Part shown: positions 9,290-12,793 of the stretch, one piece after another
How the letters are laid out: every line of letters begins with the position of its first letter
How positions within the stretch are numbered: the first letter of the stretch is position 1
Source: Desulfobacterales bacterium
GTDB taxonomy: Bacteria > Desulfobacterota > Desulfobacteria > Desulfobacterales > Desulfobacteraceae
NCBI GenBank assembly: GCA_022361535.1
Contig: JAKSAU010000084.1
Location: 1 to 12,793 of the forward strand
Direction: 5' to 3'
Length of the DNA stretch: 12,793 nucleotides
Position numbers and translations under genes: made by a program
Notes under the pieces: model-generated
Told to the model about the DNA's origin: nothing
Seen by the model: the letters and a program-made list of their open reading frames with translations, nothing else
Databases searched by the model: none

Positions 9290-10483
9290 ATGTTTCTAAA
9301 GTTTTTTTATACTTTAAAAGATGTGGGGATTCCTGTTTCCCCCACCTCTTTTCTTACCCTGCAAAAGGCTTTGCACCAGGGTTTGATCACCAGTTTGGAT
9401 GATTTTTATACCTGTGCCAGGTCTGTATTGGTCAAAAGCGAGCGGTATTTTGACCTTTATGACCAGGTCTTTGCCCATCATTTTGACGGGATTCCCTTGC
9501 CCGAGGATGCCGGGTTTGAAATTGACGATATGGCCCGTGCCATGCTCAATGAGTGGCTGAAAAATCCAAAAACCATGGCCAATGCCCTTGGCATGGACGA
9601 AGAAAAGCTAAATAAAATGTCCCCGGACGAGCTCATTGAGTATTTTAAAAAACGCCTCAAAGATCAGGATGGGCGTCATGATGGCGGCGGCAAATGGATC
9701 GGAACAGGCGGATATTCTCCTGTGGGGCATTCCGGATATCACCCGGGTGGTATGCGGGTAGGTGGTGAATCCCGGAACAAGTCTGCCGTTAAAGTAGCTA
9801 ATGAAAGGCGGTACAAGGATTATTCCACCAAAGGTCCGCTGACACAGGCCAAAATCGGTGAGGCATTGAAACGGTTGCGTAACATGATACCTTCAGGTCC
9901 CAAGGATGTAATCAACGTGGATGAAACCATCCGGGAGACCATGCGCAACGGGGGCGAGATTGAACTGGTATTTGACCGGGCCATGAAAGACAGGCTTAAG
10001 GTCATTTTGGCCATAGACAATGGTGGTTGGTCCATGGATCCGTATATTCAGGTAGTCCAGACCTTATTTGACTATGCGCGGTCCCAGTTTAAAGAGGTGA
10101 AAACCTACTTTTTTCACAACACCATTTATGATTATGTCTGGGAAGATTCGGCCCGATACAAAAAACCCAAAAGCATTATGGAGTTTGCCCGGCTTGACCC
10201 GGAAACAAGGCTGATTGTCGTAGGTGACGCCAGTATGGCGCCTTATGAGCTGATGGCCCATGACGGGTCCATTCATATTGCTGACCGAAGCGGCCGCCCC
10301 AGTATCGAGCAGCTCAAATTTTTAACAGAGACCTTTTCCCACTCTATCTGGCTTAATCCGGTGTCTGAATCCATGTGGGGTTACACCCACACTATATTAG
10401 CCATCTCCAAGATATTTCCCATGTATGAGCTGTCCCTGGATGGACTTGAGAAGGCTGTCACCAAATTGATGGAAAAAAGTTAG
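9290..10483 (+). CDS. CoxE-like VWA-domain protein
   Basis: This 397-residue protein is the likely partner of the MoxR ATPase just upstream. The N-terminal 120 residues are helical and CoxE-like (FFYTLKDVGIPVSPTSF). A glycine-rich linker at about 128-160 follows (GTGGYSPVGHSGYHPGG), then a VWA domain from about 233 to the end. The first metal-site (MIDAS) motif, normally DxSxS, reads DNGGWS at 243-248, so the first Ser is Gly and the second is Trp, with Ser shifted by one. VGDASMAPYEL at 311-321 supplies Asp313, the likely distal MIDAS Asp. Metal-dependent ligand binding may therefore be altered. GGCGG precedes the ATG by four bases. There is no signal peptide or membrane helix, so the protein is cytoplasmic. 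Its cellular role is unknown. Confidence 0.88.
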   Translation: MFLKFFYTLKDVGIPVSPTSFLTLQKALHQGLITSLDDFYTCARSVLVKSERYFDLYDQVFAHHFDGIPLPEDAGFEIDDMARAMLNEWLKNPKTMANALGMDEEKLNKMSPDELIEYFKKRLKDQDGRHDGGGKWIGTGGYSPVGHSGYHPGGMRVGGESRNKSAVKVANERRYKDYSTKGPLTQAKIGEALKRLRNMIPSGPKDVINVDETIRETMRNGGEIELVFDRAMKDRLKVILAIDNGGWSMDPYIQVVQTLFDYARSQFKEVKTYFFHNTIYDYVWEDSARYKKPKSIMEFARLDPETRLIVVGDASMAPYELMAHDGSIHIADRSGRPSIEQLKFLTETFSHSIWLNPVSESMWGYTHTILAISKIFPMYELSLDGLEKAVTKLMEKS

Positions 10484-10522
10484 ATCAAAGGGCCGGTGAA
10501 CGGATATCGGCAGATCTTTTTT
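10482..10522 (+). terminator. Weak possible terminator after the VWA gene
   Basis: AGATC (10482-10486) and GATCT (10513-10517), with an inner GCCG/CGGC pair, can form an interrupted stem ending in a run of six T (10517-10522). It overlaps the tatD stop, since the two genes converge with 38 bases between them. Confidence 0.35.
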
Positions 10523-11334
10523 CAGGATTGAATATCAGACCAATCCGGGTCTGCAGGGATATTGTAAAGTTTCAGGGTATTATTGAATACAGCTTTAGCA
10601 AGCTGGTCCGGGTCTTCTCCTCTGACTTGGGCTAAACGCTCCATCACTGATTTTACAAAGCCTGGTTCATTTCGGCGGTGTTTGTTTTTCTGGGGTTTAG
10701 GTGTCAGGTAAGGGGCATCTGTTTCAATGACAATGCGGTCCATAGGGATATGAGAAACGATTGACCGCAGGTATTCTCCGCGCTGCAAAATGGTAAGAAT
10801 TCCCGTAATGCCGATATAATAGCCCAGGTCCAGGTATTTGAACATCTCTTCTTTTGTGCCGGAAAAACAGTGGACCACCCCTTTTCTTGCAGCAGGTCCT
10901 TCTGATTTGAGGATTTCATAAAACCTGCCCTTGGAGTCACGCTCATGGAAAATCATGGGCAGATCCAAATCTCCTGCCATGGCCAGCTGGGCTGAAAAAC
11001 AGGCTTCCTGATCTGCCTTTGGAGAGAACATACGGTTAAAGTCCAACCCTGTTTCACCCCAGGCCTTGACGCAGTCGTTGGCAAGGGCTATCTGCTTGAG
11101 TTCTTCAAGAACAGGTCCTGAACACTGAATGGCATCATGGGGATGAACCCCTACCGAGGTGTAAACATTTTTATAAATTTTAGCAATCTCAATTGCTTTA
11201 AGAGATGTCACACGGTCAATTCCCACGGCCATCATGGCCAGGACGCCTGCTTTTTGTGCTCTGTCCATTACCTGATCCAGGTCAGCATCGTAGCTCTTAT
11301 CGTCAATGTGGCAGTGGGAATCAAAAAGAATCAT
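10522..11334 (-). CDS. tatD: TatD-family metal-dependent hydrolase (DNase)
   Basis: TatD proteins are TIM-barrel metal-dependent nucleases of the amidohydrolase superfamily, active in the cytoplasm on DNA ends. They are not needed for twin-arginine transport despite the name. The 270 residues carry all metal ligands: DSHCHID with His7 and His9, GETGLDFNR with Glu94, FHERDS with His130, HCFSG with His155, and ETDAPYLTP with Asp206. GLDFNR is the TatD form rather than the YcfH form of the motif. An in-frame stop lies four codons before the ATG at 11334, so the start is well fixed, yet it has no Shine-Dalgarno sequence. An 18-codon frame upstream ends in TAATG overlapping this start. The gene is divergent from ftsE and convergent with the VWA gene. 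Confidence 0.94.
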   Translation of the reverse strand: MILFDSHCHIDDKSYDADLDQVMDRAQKAGVLAMMAVGIDRVTSLKAIEIAKIYKNVYTSVGVHPHDAIQCSGPVLEELKQIALANDCVKAWGETGLDFNRMFSPKADQEACFSAQLAMAGDLDLPMIFHERDSKGRFYEILKSEGPAARKGVVHCFSGTKEEMFKYLDLGYYIGITGILTILQRGEYLRSIVSHIPMDRIVIETDAPYLTPKPQKNKHRRNEPGFVKSVMERLAQVRGEDPDQLAKAVFNNTLKLYNIPADPDWSDIQS

Positions 11335-11390
11335 TATATTATGTTATTTCGGTGGGTTATTTGTTTTCTGTTTTGTTCGGCTTCTTTCAT
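11334..11390 (-). other. 18-codon upstream frame overlapping the tatD start
   Basis: The minus strand from the ATG at 11390 encodes MKEAEQNRKQITHRNNII and stops at 11334-11336. The stop and the tatD start share one base (TAATG). It could couple translation into tatD, which lacks its own Shine-Dalgarno sequence. The small frame has no clear ribosome binding site either and may be chance. Confidence 0.25.
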
Positions 11391-11405
11391 TAACCATACA
11401 TGTTG

Positions 11406-11455
11406 AAGCCTTCACTGAGTTGGAAGAAGCCGGTTTACGGGTTCAGTGAAGGCTT
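11406..11455. repeat. Large hairpin between tatD and ftsE
   Basis: AAGCCTTCACTGA (11406-11418) and its perfect reverse complement (11443-11455) can form a 13-bp stem around a 24-base loop, extendable by G-U pairs on both sides. No T run follows on either strand, so it is not a standard terminator. It lies inside the deduced tatD leader RNA and upstream of the ftsE promoter. Confidence 0.75.
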
Positions 11456-11485
11456 TGTGTAAGAAAAACTGTTTTTCAGCACTCC

Positions 11486-11514
11486 TTGACACAAGCGGTT
11501 TATAGCAGTAAATT
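11486..11514 (+). promoter_or_regulatory. Sigma-70 promoter of ftsE-ftsX
   Basis: A perfect TTGACA (11486-11491), a 17-base spacer, and TAAATT (11509-11514, four of six) predict a start near 11521 and a leader of about 39 bases to ftsE. Confidence 0.6.
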
Positions 11515-11527
11515 CAGTTTCAGTCAA
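11499..11527 (-). promoter_or_regulatory. Sigma-70 promoter of tatD, overlapping the ftsE promoter
   Basis: On the minus strand TTGACT (11522-11527), a 17-base spacer, and TATAAA (11499-11504) each match five of six consensus bases. The predicted start is near 11492, giving a leader of about 158 bases that contains the hairpin. It interleaves with the opposite-strand ftsE promoter. Confidence 0.6.
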
Positions 11528-11559
11528 TTACTCAAGATCATAGGGCAGCTAGGGAGTGT

Positions 11560-12258
11560 ATGAAGGCGGAAGGCGGTAAAGCCAATATTATCAGATTGTT
11601 CAATGTGACCAAGCGGTACGGTGCCAAACTAGCGTTAAGTGACATCACCCTGGATATTGAGCCCGGAGAGTTCATTATTGTTTCAGGCCCTTCAGGGGCC
11701 GGCAAATCTACGCTTTTAAAAGTAACGTATCTTGCAGAACGGGTGTCCGAAGGGCAGATCCTTATCGACGGCATGAACCTGGCTCGGATTTCGCCGGGGA
11801 AACTGCCTTTCCTGCGCCGCCGCTTTGGTATGGTTTTTCAGGACTTCAAACTCATTCCCAACCGGACTGTGTTTGAAAATGTGGCACTTGTGCTCAAGGT
11901 TGCAGGTGAAAAACCATCTTATATTAAGAAAAAAGTCATGCATGTTTTGCGGACCACAGGCATGGATAAAAAAGCCAACCATCTTCCGCCCACCCTTTCC
12001 GGTGGTGAGCAGCAGCGGGTGGCCGTTGCCCGGGCTGTAGTTGGAGAACCATCCATTATCCTGGCAGACGAACCCACGGGCAGTCTGGACAAAGAGTCGG
12101 CACGAAAGGTTCTGGACCTGCTCCTTGAGTATCATAAAAAAGGAGCCACAATATTGATTGCCAGCCATAATCTTGGTCTTGTGGAAAGCAGTGTGCGGGG
12201 ACGAAATATTGCCCTTGAAGACGGCAAACTCAAAAGTATCTCAACTATGCTTTATTAA
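11560..12258 (+). CDS. ftsE: Cell-division ATP-binding protein FtsE
   Basis: FtsE is the ATPase of the FtsEX complex at the division septum. ATP binding and hydrolysis drive FtsX to activate periplasmic murein hydrolases or their activators. The 232 residues show Walker [10 protein letters not shown] at 43-51, Q-loop Gln94 in VFQDFKL, signature LSGGEQQR at 146-153, Walker B IILADE at 166-171, D-loop SLD at 175-177 and switch His203. [11 protein letters not shown] and [17 protein letters not shown] are typical of FtsE rather than LolD/MacB-type ATPases, and ftsX follows after 18 bases, which confirms the call. GGGAG lies only about three bases before the ATG, a tight spacing. The N-terminus is about eight residues longer than in E. 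coli FtsE. Confidence 0.96.
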   Translation: MKAEGGKANIIRLFNVTKRYGAKLALSDITLDIEPGEFIIVSGPSGAGKSTLLKVTYLAERVSEGQILIDGMNLARISPGKLPFLRRRFGMVFQDFKLIPNRTVFENVALVLKVAGEKPSYIKKKVMHVLRTTGMDKKANHLPPTLSGGEQQRVAVARAVVGEPSIILADEPTGSLDKESARKVLDLLLEYHKKGATILIASHNLGLVESSVRGRNIALEDGKLKSISTMLY

Positions 12259-12276
12259 GGAAAGACGACCTGCCCC

Positions 12277-12793
12277 ATGATGCGATTTTTGAAAAAAGCT
12301 TATGCAGATATCCGGTCTAACCGGTTTTTGAATGTGATCACCATTATGACGATTGCGCTTTCCATTCTGCTGGTCTCGGTCTTTATGCTTTTTTTTGAAA
12401 ATGCAAGCCGGGTCCTGGAATCCTGGAACCAGGGTGGCCGGGCAATGGTATATTTGAGCAAAGGGTTTGAACCGCCCATGCTGCCCAATGTTAAAGATCA
12501 GCTGCGTGCCCTGGGTGGTATTGAAAAGATGACCTTTGTGTCGAAAACAGAAGCTTTGGAAAGACTGAAGCAGGAGATGGGGTCTAAGACCGAGTTTTTC
12601 GCAAGCCTTCGTACCAACCCGTTGCCCCATGCCATTGAAATTACCATGGTGTCATACTCAAGTTTTGATCAGGTTCAAAATCTGGCTGATCGTATTGAAA
12701 CCTTAGAGGTGGTTGATTCGGTCGAGTATGGTCAAGGATGGCTGGGTAGGTTTCTCAAGTTATTTAATTTGTTTAAAATGACCGGGTATGCCA
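12277..12793 (+). CDS. ftsX: Cell-division protein FtsX, N-terminal part (cut by window end)
   Basis: FtsX is the membrane partner of FtsE. The visible 172 residues begin MMRFLKKAYADIRSNRF, then have a first transmembrane helix at about 18-40, and then an extracytoplasmic domain with the family pattern: a VYLSKG strand, FVSKTEALERLKQEMG, then LPHAIEITM, ending in VEYGQGWLGRFLKLF before the second helix. The frame is open to the window end, where about the last three helices are missing. Two in-frame ATGs (12277 and 12280) are possible starts. AAGGA lies 14-17 bases upstream, a weak site, which suggests coupling to ftsE, whose stop is 18 bases away. Confidence 0.93.
   Translation, partial: MMRFLKKAYADIRSNRFLNVITIMTIALSILLVSVFMLFFENASRVLESWNQGGRAMVYLSKGFEPPMLPNVKDQLRALGGIEKMTFVSKTEALERLKQEMGSKTEFFASLRTNPLPHAIEITMVSYSSFDQVQNLADRIETLEVVDSVEYGQGWLGRFLKLFNLFKMTGYA

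Overview
The window looks like the chromosome of a Gram-negative, probably deltaproteobacterial (Desulfobacteraceae-like) bacterium. FtsE/FtsX, an MltB-type murein hydrolase with a signal peptide, TatA, and adenylylatable GSI glutamine synthetase with PII and GlnD all fit a Gram-negative core genome. The taxon is an inference from gene content and the moderate base composition; no marker gene proves it.

Left end (1-1690): by eye this stretch is much more A+T-rich than the rest. It holds the 3' part of an unrecognised gene for a protein with an HExxH zinc-peptidase motif. About 440 bases of mostly non-coding sequence follow, with a possible decayed transposase tail. It ends at the 3' side of a minus-strand tRNA-Glu(CTC) gene, the usual place for an integrated island to join the chromosome. 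No attachment-site repeat is visible inside the window.

Core block on the minus strand (1690-8143): reading leftwards from position 8143, the genes are tatA with a palindromic terminator, then glnD-glnB-glnA, then mltB with a small two-helix membrane protein gene, then tRNA-Glu. The gln genes form a compact nitrogen-control operon. GlnD (PII uridylyltransferase) overlaps glnB by ATGA, glnA follows after 57 bases, and a strong terminator closes the operon. A near-perfect sigma-54 promoter (TGGCAC-N5-TTGCA) lies about 70 bases upstream of glnD, with a widely spaced inverted repeat further upstream. The sensor enzyme, the signal protein and the main ammonium-assimilating enzyme would thus be made together under nitrogen control.

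Plus-strand pair (8429-10483): a MoxR-type AAA+ ATPase and a CoxE-like VWA-domain protein, nine bases apart, diverge from tatA and converge on tatD. The pair probably works as a chaperone or metal-insertion/remodelling machine of unknown target. The VWA metal site is degenerate.

Right end (10522-12793): tatD on the minus strand is divergent from ftsE-ftsX on the plus strand; ftsX is cut by the window end. The intergenic region carries two good sigma-70-like promoters that overlap on opposite strands, a 13-bp perfect hairpin in the deduced tatD leader, and an 18-codon upstream reading frame whose stop overlaps the tatD start.

Most of the window is conventional core genome. The parts least explained are the AT-rich metallopeptidase gene by the tRNA, the recurring ATTACAA/TTGTAAT operator-like motif, the degenerate VWA protein and the tatD-ftsE control region. 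I see no clear evidence of a wholly new multi-gene system.
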